This document shows, one piece after another, positions 1 through 13,550 of a stretch of 64,000 bases of DNA; position 1 is the stretch's first letter; each line of letters begins with the position of its first letter. A program made the translations under genes and the position numbers. Under the pieces are notes generated by a model. The model was given only the letters and a program-made list of their open reading frames with translations. It ran no database searches and had not been told where the DNA came from. The DNA comes from Spongilla lacustris (Eukaryota; Porifera; Demospongiae; Spongillida; Spongillidae): positions 8,207,542-8,271,541 of the forward strand of contig OX442428.1 of assembly GCA_949361645.1 (NCBI GenBank). Direction: 5' to 3'.

Positions 1-3000
1 TTCACATGGACACTGGAGGGACCTCTGAACCTCTCTCTGACCTTCTCAGCCATGGACTCCTACAATGTGACGTCCTTACTGAGTGTACGGGTGGAGGTGT
101 GTGCGTGCCAGAATGGGGGAAACTGCACTTTGGATGGGCTGGTGGGTGTGGCCTTGGGGCAAAGTGTGGTCATGAACTGTGTTTGCAGCAAAGGTGGGTG
201 GTTCCCGTTTATTCCATATAAGGAAGTGACGGTGCAGTACTGTTACCATGACAGCGTATGATGGTCAGTTCTGTGAGAAGGACAGGAATGGATGTGCAGA
301 GGCTTCCTGTTACCATGGCATCCAGTGTTATGATGTACCAGCGCCAGGTGTAGGCATAACGTGTGGAGCATGTCCAAGTGGGTACAGTGGAGATGGGCAG
401 AACTGTATCGGTAGGTGTGGTGTGTGTGGTGTGGGTGTGGTGTGGGTGTGTGGTGTGTGTGTGGTATGTGTAATGTGTGTGTGTGGTATGTGTGATGTGT
501 GTGTGTGTGGTATGTGTGTGGCATGTGTGTGGGTGGTGTGTGTGCATGTGGACATGCACTGATTCCTCCTTCCCTAACCACCATCACAGCTATCAATGAA
601 TGTACCTCCAACAGCTCCCTATGTCCCCAACAGTGCACCGATGGGGTGGGGTCATACACATGCTCGTGCTTCAATGGGTTTCAGCCTGGTCCTAATGGTA
701 CTTGCGAAGGTGGGTGGAGTTACTTGTCATCATGTGAGGGGTGGAGCCTCACATTATGGTCTTGTATCATCAGAGATTGATGAGTGCAAGTCTGTAGCCC
801 CCGGATGTCAGCAGCTTTGCATCAATACAGTGGGGTCTTATCACTGCGGTTGCTTGCCTGGATATGTACTCTCTGCTGACGGTTATACCTGCAATGGTAG
901 GACTTGCACCCCTTACCCTCCCTCCTCCTCACTTCACCTTCCTCCCTCCCTCCCTCCCTCCCTCCCTCCCTCCCTCCCTCCCTCCCTCCCTCCCTCCCTC
1001 CCTCCCTCCCTCCCTCCCTCCCTCCCTCCCTCCCTCCCTCCCTCCCTCCCTCCCTCCCTCCCTCCCTCCCTCCCTCCCTCCCTCCCTCCCTCCCTCCCTC
1101 CCTCCCTCCCTCCCTCCCTCCCTCCCTCCCTCCCTCCCTCCCTCCCTCCCTCCCTCCCTCCCTCCCTCCCTCCCTCCCTCCCTCCCTCCCTCCCTCCCTC
1201 CCTCCCTCCCTCCCTCCCTCCCTCCCTCCCTCCCTCCCTCCCTCCCTCCCTCCCTCCCTCCCTCCCTCCCTCCCTCCCTCCCTCCCTCGCCCTCACACCT
1301 CCTCCTTCACCTCCCACCATCTTCCCTCTCTACTGTGTGCACAGGACTGAACTCATGCTCATCACAGAACAAATGCTCTGACCTTTGCACCCATGTTAAT
1401 GCCACAGACACTTGCTACTGCTTGCCTGGCTTTGCCCTTGCAAGGGACAACAGGACCTGTGTAGGTGAGGTAGCCATATGGTGTCAGTGGTTCAACAGAG
1501 GTGCCATACACATGTCTGCTTTATTTCAGATATCAACGAGTGTCTCCTCAATGCTTGTGAACAGAGGTGTAACAACACAGTTGGATCGTACACATGTGGT
1601 TGCTGGAGTGGGTTCACACTAGCCACTGATGGAAGAACATGTGAAGGTGGTGTGATCTAGTCATGTGATCTTCACATGATCACGTTGTCATGACCACCAT
1701 TCTAGACATTGATGAGTGCAAAGAGGCAGCTGTGGCAAACACACTGCTGTGTTCCAACACCACTCAGTGCATGAACACCAATAGAGGGTACACCTGTGTC
1801 TGTGTGGATGGATTTCTGAATATTAGTGGAACATGTCTTGGTGAGGGTGTATGGTGAGGGTGTATGAGCATGATGTGAATATACAGTACCATCCAGAGCC
1901 AAGTTAAAAGCATTATTTTTCACGTGCATGGTATATATAGTGGTGTTATTCGTTTCCAGCGAGTTGTTTGCGAGTTGTATTCATAGCAATGGATGCAACA
2001 TCATGTATCCAACTCACAGGATAACGCCCATGATATAACCTTGGCTCTGGCCAGTACTTACTCACACTACCCTATCTCTCCCTCACATTGGCTGTTCCCT
2101 CCTCTACTCCATCTCTAGCAGGTGTAACATTACTGCCTGTGGGCTATGTTATGTGACCCCCACTCCCTATGCTGAAACTGTAGCCCCTCCCCTTTTAGCC
2201 CCTCCCCCTCATGTTTTCTTACGGCTCGCTTAAACTGTGCCCCCCCCCAAATTTTTTTTCCTCACAGCTCCCCCAGCTCCTCTCTTAAACTGCACAGTTG
2301 CTTCAGTGACTCACAGCAGACTGAACATGACCTGTTCCACTGACCAAGTGGTGGTCTTTTCCTGCACGCTGGATAGCAGTCCTTTTCCATGTACGCACCA
2401 AACTAATATTAGTGAATGGAGGGCTTGGGGTTAAAGTGCACATAGAGTGCTTGGGGTTAAGGTACAAATAGAGTGCTTGGGGTTAAGGTACAAATAGAGT
2501 GCTTGGGGTTAAGGTACAAATAGAGTGCTTGGGGTTAAGGTACAAATAGAGTGCTTGGGGTTAAGGTACAAATAGAGTGCTTGGGGTTAAGGTACAAATA
2601 GAGTGCTTGGGGTTACGGTACAAATAGAGTGCTTGGGGTTAAGGTACAAATAGAGTGCTTGGGGTTAAGGTACAAATAGAGTGCTTGGGGTTAAGGTACA
2701 AATAGAGTGCTTGGGGTTAAGGTACAAACAGAGTGCTTGGGGTTAAGGTACAAATAGAGTGCTTGGGGTTAAGGTACAAATAGAGTGCTTGGGGTTAAGG
2801 TACAAACAGAGTGCTTGGGGTTAAGGTACAAATAGAGTGCTTGGGGTTAAGGTACAAATAGAGTGCTTGGGGTTAAACGTAGGTATTAACAGATTAGTGC
2901 CCACGGACTCGTGCACGCGTCAATGTACTGAAGTCCCACGGACGCGCGGAAGCGCCTAAATGCAATAGTGGACTGTACAATAGCGGCGTTACGCAACGGT

Positions 3001-6000
3001 TAGCTTTCAAGACCTAATATTAGCTACGAAGCTTCGCCACACCTAGGGCTACAGTTTCCAAGGTTCTGTTTGAAAAGTTGCGTTGAAAAAATTCCCACAA
3101 AAAAGGTGACAATACCGCAATAAATCAGTGGTATACACAAATAATGAATTTTCATATAGCAGCAGCTAAATAAACGGAAGCGAACATTCACAAGGGAGGA
3201 CGCCAGGGCATGTTTCCAGCTTGTCCAGTGACAGTAGTAGGGATGGAAAGTGTAACCTATGATGGAGGGAAATTAGCATTTAAAATGTTTGAAGTGGGCT
3301 ACATATCAGATAAAGGTTATACTTTGAGCCACAATCCAGTGCTTCACATCACCAGATGTCACTCTGTGCTACCCACACTCATTCCTCCCTTCTACACACA
3401 TGTACACACTAGTACCATCCCTACAACAGGTGCACACTAGTACCCCCACACATGCACATACTTGTACCATCACACTACACACATGCACACACTTGTACCA
3501 TCACACTACACCCATGCACATACTTGTACCATCACACTATACACATGCAAACACTTGTACCATCACACTACACACATGCACATACTTGTACCATCACACT
3601 ACACACATGCACACACTTGTACCATCACACTACACACATGCACACACTTGTGCCATCACACTACACACATGCACACACTTGTACCTTCACACTACACACC
3701 TTCACACACTTGTGCCATGACACTACACACATGCACACACTTGTACCATCACACTACACCCATGCACACACTTGTACCATCACACTATACACATGCAAAC
3801 ACTTGTACCATCACACTACACACATGCACATACTTGTACCATCACACTACACACATGCACACACTTGTACCATCACACTACACACATGCACGCACTTGTG
3901 CCATCACACTACACACCTTCCCACACTTGTGCCATGACACTATACACATGCAAACACTTATGCCATCACACTACACACCTTCACACACTTGTACCATCAC
4001 ACTACACACATGCACACTTGTGCCATCACACTATACACATGCAAACACTTGTACCATCACACTACACACATGCACATACTTGTACCATCACACTATACAC
4101 ATGCAAACACTTGTACCATCACACACACACATGCACACACTTGTACCATCACACTACACACATGCACACACTTGTACCATCACACTACACACATGCACAC
4201 ACTTGTGCCATCACACTACACACCTTCACACACTTGTACCATCACACTACACACATGCACACTTGTGCCATCACACTACACGCATGCACATACTTGTACC
4301 ATCACACTACACACATGCACACACTTGTACCATCACACTACACACATGCACACACTTGTGCCATCACACTACACACCTTCACACACTTGTACCATCACAC
4401 TACACACATGCACACTTGTGCCATCACACTACACACATGCACATACTTGTACCATCACACTACACACATGCACACACTTGTACCATCACACTACACACAT
4501 GCACACACTTGTGCCATCACACTACACACATGCACACACTTGTACCATGACTACCATCACACTACACACATGCACACACTTGTACCATCACACTACACAC
4601 ATGCACACACTTGTGCCATGACACTACACACATCAACACTTGTACCATCACACTACACACATGCACACACTTGTACCATCACACTACACACATGCACACA
4701 CTTGTGCCATGACACTACACACATGCACACACTTGTACCATGACACTACACACATGCACACACTTGTACCATGACACCACACACATGCACACACTTGTAC
4801 CATAACACTCCCTACTCCATACTTGCGCTATTATTAGAGCATACATGTACGTACATACCAGCTGCCACCATAGTAGGCATAGAACGGTCAAAAGTAGCTA
4901 GTGCATGCAAAGTGTTACAGCAAAGGTAAATAAACTCCCCTGCTACTTCTTAGCAATCAATACAAACCCGCTAATTGCTACGTACAGAACGATAGGATTA
5001 GCCAAGGCCTATGCGATAGGTGCGCGTCTCATAGACCCACTTTCATGCACGAAAGAGAAATAGTTTGAAGTGAATACCAAAGTCAATACAGTGCGCACAA
5101 CAAAGTAACGCGCTAACCTGTTTGTCCAAGCTGCCATGACAGTCGCGAGCGCTACTTGATGGCTTCGTTCCGTAGTTGTATCTGTTTCACGAGTAATCAA
5201 ACCGATCGGTTTGCACCGTCAGAAAGCCAAACTCTCGTAGCATCGTTTTTCATAAAGTTCACAATACAAAACTTTCATCGTTTGAAAGTTATATGACGCG
5301 TCATTCAGGCTATATTAAAACTAAGAAAATTTAAAATTTAATCTGGGCCGTAACGTATTCAATAACGTAACGTAATTTGGGCACTAATCTGTTAACGCGT
5401 CATTCAGGCTATATTAAAACTAAGAAAATTTAAAATTTAATCTGGGCCGTAACGTATTCAATAACGTAACGTAATTTGGGCACTAATCTGTTAATGTGAA
5501 CATCATTATTGTGTCCAGTGACAGTCTATCATGCCCTCACCCTTCAGGTGACAGCTTTCCCCTTCTCCTGAACCTCACTGGAGCCCACACAGGGTACCAT
5601 ACTGTCAGAGTCATGGCCTTCAGCATGTTTGGGCAATTGTCTCAAACCATCATCAGCATATTCTATTCTGCAGCTGAGCAAGGTATGAGCCTTGTGCCAC
5701 TTAACATTACATCATTCACAACTTCGTATGATCTCACCTTACAGTGTCCCCGCAAAGCAACACAACAGGGGCAATATTTAAATCAGCAACATCAGTCGCA
5801 TTGTCAATGCCAATAGCTACGTCCATTTTACCATCCAGCCCATCACTACTGCCAGTGAGCTTAGTGTTGACTGCCTTAGGGTTAACCCTTTCATCACTAA
5901 AACAAGGAGATGTAACTTCATTGCCATCAACACAAGGAATATTAATTTCTTCAATGTCAACACAAGGAATATTAATTCCTTCAATGTCAGCACAAGGAAT

Positions 6001-9000
6001 ATTAATTCCTTCAATGTCAGCACAAGGAATATTAATTCCTTCAATATCAACACAAGGAATATTTATTCCTTCACCCTCAACACAACAGATATTAATTCCT
6101 TCAATGTCAACACAAGGAATATTAATTCCTTCAATGTCAGCACAAGGAATATTAATTCCTTCAATATCAACACAAGGAATATTTATTCCTTCACCCTCAA
6201 CACAACAGATATTAATTCCTTCAATGTCAACACAAGGAATATTAATTCCTTCAATGTCAGCACAAGGAATATTAATTCCTTCAATATCAACACAAGGAAT
6301 ATTTATTCCTTCACCCTCAACACAACAGATATTAATTCCTTCAATGTCAACACAAGGAATATTAATTCCTTCAATGTCAGCACAAGGAATATTAATTCCT
6401 TCAATATCAACACAAGGAATATTTATTCCTTCACCCTCAACACAACAGATATTAATTCCTTCATTGTCAACACAGGGAATATTAATTTCTTCATTGTCGA
6501 CACAGGGAATATTAATTTCTTCATTGTCAACACAGGGAATATTAATTCCTTCAATGTCAACACAGGGAATATTAATTCCTTCATTGTCAACACAGGGAAT
6601 ATTAATTCCTTCATTGTCAACACAGGGAATATTAATTCCTTCAATATCAACACAAGGAATATTTATTCCTTCACCCTCAACACAACAGATATTAATTCCT
6701 TCAATGTCAACACAAGGAATATTAATTCCTTCAATGTCAGCACAAGGAATATTAATTCCTTCAATATCAAAACAAGGAATATTTATTCCTTCACCCTCAA
6801 CACAACAGATATTAATTCCTTCATTGTCAACACAGGGAATATTAATTTCTTCATTGTCAACACAGGGAATATTAATTTCTTCATTGTCAACACAGGGAAT
6901 ATTAATTCCTTCAATGTCAACACAGGGAATATTAATTCCTTCATTGTCAACACAGGGAATATTAATTCCTTCATTGTCAACACAGGGAATATTAATCCCT
7001 TCATTGTCAACACAGGGAATATTAATCCCTTCATTGTCAACACAGGGAATATTAATTCCTTCATTGTCAACACAGGGAATATTAATCCCTTCATTGTCAA
7101 CACAGGGAACATTAATTCCTTCATTGTCAACACAGGGAATATTAATTCCTTCATTGTCAACACAGGGAATATTAATTCCTTCATTGTCAACACAACAGAT
7201 ATTAATTCCTTCATCGTCAACACAACAGATATTAATTCCTTCAGCGTCAACACAACAGATATTAATTCCTTCAATGTCAGCACAAGGGATATCAATTATT
7301 ACACCATTATTAACTCTACAGCTATTAATTCCTTCACTATCAACACAAGGATTATTTATTCCTGTGATGTCAACACAAGGTATATCAATTCCTTCACCTT
7401 CAACACGACAGATATTAATTCCTTTAGTGTCAACACAAGGAATATTAATTCCTACATCATCCACACAAGGAATATCAATTTCTCCACCAAAGACTCAAGG
7501 AATGGTAACACTGGTTCCTTCAGACGTCACTCAAGAGGTGTTAATTTCTTCATCAACTCAAAAGATACTAATTTCTCCATCCTCAAGTCAAGGGATACTA
7601 ATTTCTTCAAGTTTATCATTCACACAAGGACTACTAATATATTCGCAATCAATTCCTTCCACTCCATCACCCCCTATGCAAGTGACAACATCATCACTAA
7701 GCCAATCAACATCACCATCACCTCTGTTAAGGTCATCATCACCATCACCTCAGTGGGGGTCATCATCACCATCACCTCAGTTGGGGTCATCATCACCCTC
7801 ATCACAACAGTCACTTATCTCCATCCCACCCTCACTTCTCTCCCACCCTACACCTCAGCCATCACCTCCTGAGACAGTTCTGTTTTCAATACCCCAACTA
7901 CCCCCGACCTCTACCACACGCCCTTCAGAACTGTTCCCATACTCCACTCCATCACTATCACCATCACCATCACCATCACCATTACTATCACCATCACTAT
8001 CACCATCACTATCACCATCACCATTACTATCACCATCACTATCACCATCACCATCACCATTACTATCACCATCACCATCACCATTACTATCACCATCACT
8101 ATCACCATCACCATCACCATCACTTTCACCATCACTATCACCATCACCATCACTGTGGAGGGTGCTCACATCAAGTCTGACATTGCCCACGAGATCTGTG
8201 CTTGTCTCTGTGCCAGCATATGGTCCTACTGTGCTGCCTAACCAGACATCATGTGAGTTAATTAGCTACATATGTCTACATCCAAGTACAGTGAAGGCTG
8301 CCATGGCAACCATTTACAACATTAAAATGGATGTGTAATGTTGGATAAGGGGCTAATGGGATGAGACATTCAGGTAGTGACCTCATTACTGAAGGTGTAT
8401 GTATTTGAAGGTAGACATTATAGTATCAGACCTGGTACATAACCTGTTCTGTTATCAGACCTGGTACATAACCTGTTCTGTTATCAGACCTGGTACATAA
8501 CCTGTTCTGTTATCAGACCTGGTACATAACCTGTTCTGTTATCAGACCTGGTACATAACCTGTTCTGTTATCAGACCTGGTACATAACCTGTTCTGTTAA
8601 TTATCAGACCTGGTACATACTGTTCTGTTATCAGACCTGGTACATAATATGTACAGTGAGAACAAGTACACAGAAACTGCCACATTGAGGACTCAGTCAT
8701 GGTAAACAATGAAGTGTTCAATAAGTAGCATGCAAGTTAGCGTTCCACCCAAAGTGTTCAGAGGGGGGTCTTTTGGGTCTAAAGCCAAGACCCTCCAAGT
8801 AACAAAAATTAATTGTACATGTGTTATTAACTGTGCAATCGAATGATGTAAGCATGAGGTAAGTGATCAAAAGATGTGAATGGGTTGCTTTTCCACAGGA
8901 AACAGGTGGAACTAATAAACTAAATGTACTGTCAAGTACTGAGGCAAAATGTGTCTGTTTACGTAATGGCTACGTGTACTACCATTAGGACAGTATTGTG

Positions 9001-10636
9001 AGGAATGAAGAATTTCCTCATTGCTGGCTTGCTAATGATGCCATTGGTATATGTAGTTATCAATATTAAGTTGTTTTGGGATGAGCTAATAATAAATAAA
9101 CACATGCGCAAAAGTTACCACTGTAACATCAATGCATCACTGATTTACCACTGTAACATGACTGGTTCACTGTTGTTCTTTTACCTCCAGATATTACTGT
9201 GAATGACACTGTGATAGCAGATCCCTTGATGACCCTCCCCCTGAACCTCCAGGAGGGGATGCCCCTAAAGAAAGCCTCGCTCTGCTATGACCTGCATGGC
9301 CAACCCAACACATATTACAATTTTGTGTCTGACAGCTGCACCTCAGTGAATGCACACTACCAATACGCCATCCCAGGTCGCCCCGACATCCAACTGATCG
9401 TCCTTGATGAAATAGCGCTAAGAGCTGTTGACAGGAAGGGCAGCTGTGTTGATGTTGCCGTGGATATCAACTGCAATGTGGCAATTGGTGGGATCCATCT
9501 AACCTTCTCTCAGTACTCCAAAGACGGCATATCAGTGTACCTGTTTGCCGATAGGGTGCGTCTGTCTGTACCAAACTGCAGACATCAGCAGCTGGTCATG
9601 TGGGTGATGTGCCAGTCACTACAGACAAGGCACCCCGCATATGGAGCTCTTCTAGCTGTGAGGACACTCAAGTTTGTTGTGGCACGAGCTTTATCGCTGA
9701 ATGAAAACTCACATGGTTTGATAGGTAAGGTTTATTAAATAAGCACAGAGCAGGTTTATTGTGGAAGGTGTATTAAATAAGTAAGTAAGGTTTATTAAAT
9801 AGGGTTTATTAAGCACGGATTAGGTAAGGTTTATTATTACATAAGGTTATTAGGTAAGCCTCTACCTATGCTTTTAGTGTGGGAGGGTGTCCTCCATTTA
9901 TCCATTTAATGGTTATCTCCCTCAAAAACCTAATTTATTGTTTTTTGTTGGGGGGTTTTTTTTTTCAATTACTTCCTTTAGGAAAAAATAAATAAAAAAA
10001 ACCTCTCGTTGCCCCCACACTGCGATATTATTAGCCAAACGGATAAATTGAAATGTAAATTCCACATCTGGTGTTTTAATTCATGATCCACCAATCACCA
10101 TGGCATCCACATTCCCTGTGCGGATATGAAACACAAATTAGAATGGGGAGGGGCATCTACAGAAGGCCGTGCTCCACAGTGCAAATCAATCAATAATACT
10201 CCTCGTGAGAAGAACATGCGTCAAATCAAGCAATTTTTCTCATGTTAAAAAAGCAACATATACATGTACCTGCATGGGTGCGGTTACAATCTCTTCTCCT
10301 CTTCTAGCTCAGTTCTGGGGGCTGCCAATATCCGTGGAGCCTTATACAGGACAGTATCGTGGACAGCCGGTCACGACTGCCGGTTACTACGTCGTGTCTC
10401 TGGCTAGCTTACCCCAACCCCGCCGCTTTGTGGCCCACTGGAACCCCATGTCGTGGGATTCTAGGGAGGGTCCCTGCCTGTACGCTGGTAGCGGCAATGG
10501 CGGCCGCATTTTTGAGGTGACCAGTCCAAATGACCCTGTGATCGAGGGCGTGTACACAGACTACACCATGGTGACGAGGTTTGCGACATCTTTCAAGTAC
10601 TCGCGGTTCACCGGAAATTGTGCCAATAATACTTGA
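1..10636 (+). CDS. Multi-EGF, mucin-stalk, vWD-like extracellular protein (5' end outside window)
   Basis: Exons: <1-193, 255-410, 590-709, 774-896, 1345-1464, 1530-1646, 1706-1840, 2268-2390, 5548-5682, 5745-8252, 9191-9724, 10308-10636. All introns are phase 1 and the exon sum stays in frame to a TGA at 10634. Exons 2-7 encode successive EGF modules; several start with D/E-I-D/N-E-C and carry the S-Y-x-C core typical of calcium-binding EGF. Exons 8-9 encode a domain with a [10 protein letters not shown] motif, like Ig-type repeats with CSLDG. Exon 10 (836 codons) is a Ser/Thr/Pro-rich stalk with about 50 decapeptide repeats. Exons 11-12 encode a Cys-containing domain with SLCYDLHG and [13 protein letters not shown], which I liken to the vWD-like C-terminal region of ITIH/mucin-type proteins. 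No membrane segment follows, so the protein is probably secreted. AATAAA lies at 10679-10684. The exon 8-9 join spans a transposon-like insert, and the exon 10-11 link is inferred from phase. Confidence 0.75.
411..589 (+). repeat. TG-rich intron repeat
   Basis: The intron between the first two EGF exons is filled by degenerate GTGTGTGG / GGTATGTGTG units. It has no coding character. Confidence 0.8.
941..1288 (+). repeat. (TCCC)n microsatellite in EGF-gene intron
   Basis: About 87 uninterrupted tetranucleotide units form a pure polypyrimidine tract. It ends about 50 bp before the acceptor at 1344. The long Leu-Pro-Pro-Ser reading frames here are artefacts of the repeat. Confidence 0.97.
2417..2875 (+). 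repeat. 26-bp minisatellite
   Basis: About 17 copies of a 26-bp unit containing GCTTGGGGTTAAGGTACAAA. The array starts 27 bp after the donor of the exon ending at 2390 and ends just before the inverted terminal motif at 2886. Confidence 0.95.
3430..4805 (+). repeat. 31-bp satellite array
   Basis: About 45 copies of a 31-bp unit around ACTTGTACCATCACACTACA followed by CACATGCACAC, with length and point variants. It is internal to the inverted-repeat element. The Thr/His-rich reading frames across it are repeat artefacts. Confidence 0.95.
5296..5493 (+). repeat. 99-bp tandem duplication
   Basis: Two near-identical copies, each starting ACGCGTCATTCAGGC and ending GGGCACTAATCTGTTA. Each copy therefore carries the terminal inverted motif of the element at 2886-5494. 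Confidence 0.9.
5935..7480 (+). repeat. 30-bp coding minisatellite (decapeptide ILIPSxSTQG)
   Basis: About 50 copies of an in-frame 30-bp unit in the long exon of the EGF gene. Units differ mainly at one residue (M, L, I, P) and at STQG/SAQG/STQQ. Higher-order blocks of several units are themselves repeated. The Ser/Thr density suggests an O-glycosylated stalk. The opposite strand is also open through the array, which is a by-product of the periodicity. Confidence 0.93.
7955..8157 (+). repeat. ATCACC/ATCACT coding microsatellite (Ser-Pro repeat)
   Basis: An in-frame hexamer-like run encodes [12 protein letters not shown] sequence at the end of the mucin-like exon. Confidence 0.9.
8425..8650 (+). 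repeat. 29-bp minisatellite in intron
   Basis: About seven copies of a unit containing TATCAGACCTGGTACATAAC, inside the 938-bp intron between exons 5745-8252 and 9191-9724. The rest of that intron shows nothing recognisable. Confidence 0.9.
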
Positions 10637-12008
10637 GCATGTATCTATTTGTGTGTGGAGATTTTGTTCGTGTTGTAAAATAAATGCAGCGTTAGTGTTA
10701 ATATTAATGTGCTTTACAGCATGGGAACGAGACCGTGCAATCATATCGCGCAGCCTACATTGTAGACCGAAATGTAGGTGGTAACACATTATTGCGGAGA
10801 TAATCGGAGATAATACCTATTATACTCGCATGTGATAAGGTTAGGGCTTTAGAGCTTAACATACTAGGTTAGGGCATGAGGCGATGCCGACGCCGAATCC
10901 GGGGTCAAATTGCACCCGCGGTGCTCTCCAAACACTCTTCGTTGCACCAAACGGGTCGCACTTGGATCTGGCTGGTCCCCATCCTCTTCGCGGACGAGGC
11001 GCCTTTGGCGCCGTACTGCGCGCTTCGCATAAATTAACCCGCCTGTAGTGTAACCGCCTGATGTAATTACTTAATTAACTTAGACAGGAGGCGTATCCTT
11101 ATTAGTTAGGGCATAGGCCGGCTGGCCTCTGCAAAATTAAGAGGAGGCCTGCATTATATTAGATTGGCCCCAGACTAGCCTACATTACTATAATATATTG
11201 TCTAGTCTATAATCCCTTTTAAAGCGTCCGCCTCCATTTTATTCTATATCACATAGAATAATCATTTATGTATCCCCGTAATCGCATTGCCTTAGTTCCG
11301 CTACAGCTTCCACTCTTAACATTTGTGTTTGGGATTCTATCTGTAGTGTGCATGATGCTGTATACAATATCTGTGCACTGGATGTCTCAAAGAAACGTCA
11401 GTGGTTTATTTGAAGTTAAAGCTTTTTATTCTAATTCTATTTGCGAGTTTCTAGGGATATACAAATGTATAGGTAATGGGTCTGTGGCTTGTTTACCAAG
11501 CAGTTGTATCCACATGCTGAAGTTTAACACAAAGTGTTATCTATAAAAACATACGGTTGGGCCGGGGTGTTGAGATACAGGTATCAAACATGCCGCCGAA
11601 ACTTGTCCTCCTAGGTAACCTGATGACATGCACTCAACATCCTAGGATAGCTCGCCTCGGGTGTACACATTTGATGCCATTAAACTGATGCCATTTGGGA
11701 TTTTAAGCAGGTGCATGCGGCACGTTGATGTAATCACAGCTGAGTATAGTATCGGCCCATGCCCACCAATTTTCAAGGGCAAAACCTCATCGCCCCTGGC
11801 ACGCTCTTTTCAGATTTAATATCCACACACACAAAAAAAAAATTGTTCTGCTGCCCCCGTGGGTGCGGAATACCAACACGTCGTCACATATACACATTGG
11901 TTTGTGGTGGGGGAGGGGCTGATGCGGCACACATTGAAAGGACTGCTGACGATTGTGTAGCTGACGTAATGGTGCAAGCGGAGGTGCCCAACAGGAGTGT
12001 CGTGTTAG
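10637..12008. other. Intergenic stretch without a supportable gene
   Basis: Apart from the polyadenylation signal of the EGF gene at 10679, I see no exon I can defend. A 92-codon frame at 11268-11546 (+) has one hydrophobic stretch but no splice or family support. Confidence 0.5.
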
Positions 12009-13550
12009 CTAGAAGTTAAGAATTAAATATATCACCTGTACAAATATTATTGCGGCGATTGAAGCAGTGTGGCAAGGTGGGCACCAATTGGATATAGATA
12101 TACCTGAAATGATACACATTTTTGTATTACTCAGTTGCATACACGTAGTAATTATAACGTACCCGCCGCTGCATAACTATTGGGGGCAACTTCGAGTTCG
12201 TTGTCGTAAGACCCGTATGCGGATGCAACTACATGCCGTGGTTTTAGAGTAATCAGTGCAATAAAATAAAGGTAATTACCCTAGCTTACCGACAACTATA
12301 TGAATGCTTTGCGAGACCGTCAATCCTGCAGTCAAATAGTTTGTGGCGACGCAAACATAATCTCCTGCATCTTCTGTAGTGACGTTGTCAAAGACGAGAT
12401 AGCTGGTCATATTCATAGCCACATCTTCGCACTCCCCAAACATCCTGAATACGTTGTACATGCGAACATTGCTCCGTCTTGCAACCACCGCGTCAGGAGT
12501 GTTGTCCCTGGGGCACTATACATATGTATCGCAGCATGCATGGATTCTGCAAGCGGCTATAGTTTTGGTGATAGGCTTACATTTGTAACTCTAGAGTCGC
12601 ATAAAGGGTCTTCGTAGATCGGCAAATATGTAAAGTTGTCCCTAGATCTGCTCCATTGCAAGTAGGCAAACTGATAGCCGGCTGTAGCCTCACACCTCAG
12701 GACTAGCCGCTCCCCTATATTGGCCATTTGCGTTGGACCGGGGAACTCTAATATCTTCAGGTCTTCCTTTGGCACTGCAGGCGGGTACCTATAGTGAGTA
12801 CAGCGGAGAAAATATTGGCATTTCACTATACGTACCTTGAATTGTCAACTCGACGAAGGTCCGTTTGGTGCATGTAGACGTGCGGCTGGAGCACATTAAG
12901 TAGGCGTTATTGAGGTAATAAGGAGCATCAACTGAGAGGCACCCCGCAGTACTGCCGCAACTCTGCGCGATCGGGAGCGCAAGTATATAATCATCACGTG
13001 CACGCAACGGGCAATACAAGTATTACCGACATATGCAGTAGGTCCTTTAACCCCAGCAGCTTTGCGGCGCGCGTCTCGCTAACAGTGCCGCTGCTATTCA
13101 GACACACTTCCACGGGTTCTCCTGGGCTGTAGACGTTAACACACCACGTGGTAGTCAGCAGCGTTGCACCCTTACAGCTTCCATAGCAACGAACGTTGCT
13201 TGCCACGCCCAGTCGAATCTGGCTGTACATATCTGCAGCACTGGCGTCACGCATGCAATAATGATTGCTATACCAGACCTACCATCATTGTCCGGGTTGC
13301 CGCTGTCCCCATATCGTCTTCTAACTGAATTATAAAATGCGAGTTTCAACGTCTCATTGCTGTCGAGTGCGCACGACAAGTCCGATAGCTCGTCCATCAT
13401 CTCTTGGCGATCTCCCTGTGCAGATGCCGCGCGGTGAGCTACTTGCAGCAGCAGTAGCAATAGTAATATCGCCTGCAAAACCTTAGCCCGTATCAGCGTC
13501 GGCATTATCCCTCGACAACGATGCATCTTCCTGTGACGGTTCGCAGCCAA
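12009..13550 (-). CDS. Ig-domain surface or secreted protein
   Basis: Exons on the minus strand: 13550-13283 (signal peptide with a LLLLLLL core), 13232-13027, 12962-12836, 12774-12581, 12515-12290. All joins are phase-consistent with GT-AG sites. The last two exons form an I-set-like Ig domain: LVLRCEA (first Cys), LQWSR (core Trp) and TTEDAGDYVC (second Cys). Earlier exons are Cys-rich with N-glycosylation sites. Two more small in-phase exons, 12228-12163 and 12103-12009, would finish the protein with a hydrophobic tail ending at TAG, like a GPI-anchor signal. That extension is inference, supported only by phase and splice motifs. Total about 393 aa. The Met at 13505 is an alternative start that gives a cleaner signal peptide. 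The specific family is not recognised. Confidence 0.62.

Larger units (their letters stand above)
2886..5494. mobile_element. Putative non-autonomous DNA element with terminal inverted repeats
   Basis: The sequence at 2886-2903 (TTAACAGATTAGTGCCCA) recurs in inverted form at the right end (about 5477-5494). The right end is itself duplicated as two 99-bp tandem copies (5296-5394 and 5395-5493), each ending in the same motif. The interior holds a 31-bp satellite and no transposase-like frame. It lies in the intron between exons 2268-2390 and 5548-5682 of the EGF gene. Boundaries and class are inferred; no clear target duplication was seen. Confidence 0.5.

Noticed and set aside
3452..4743. His/Thr-rich frames of up to 360 codons
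   Set aside because: 31-bp satellite; no start context, splice sites or domain.
5734..7464. 576-codon open frame on the minus strand ([10 protein letters not shown] repeats)
   Set aside because: It is the complement of the plus-strand decapeptide array; a 30-bp period leaves several frames open. The plus strand has phase-matched exon borders.
10850..11040. GC-rich, partly self-complementary stretch that might be an RNA gene
   Set aside because: No tRNA A/B boxes or cloverleaf could be drawn.
11268..11546. 92-codon frame with a hydrophobic stretch
   Set aside because: Isolated, no conserved motif and AT-rich surroundings; could be chance.
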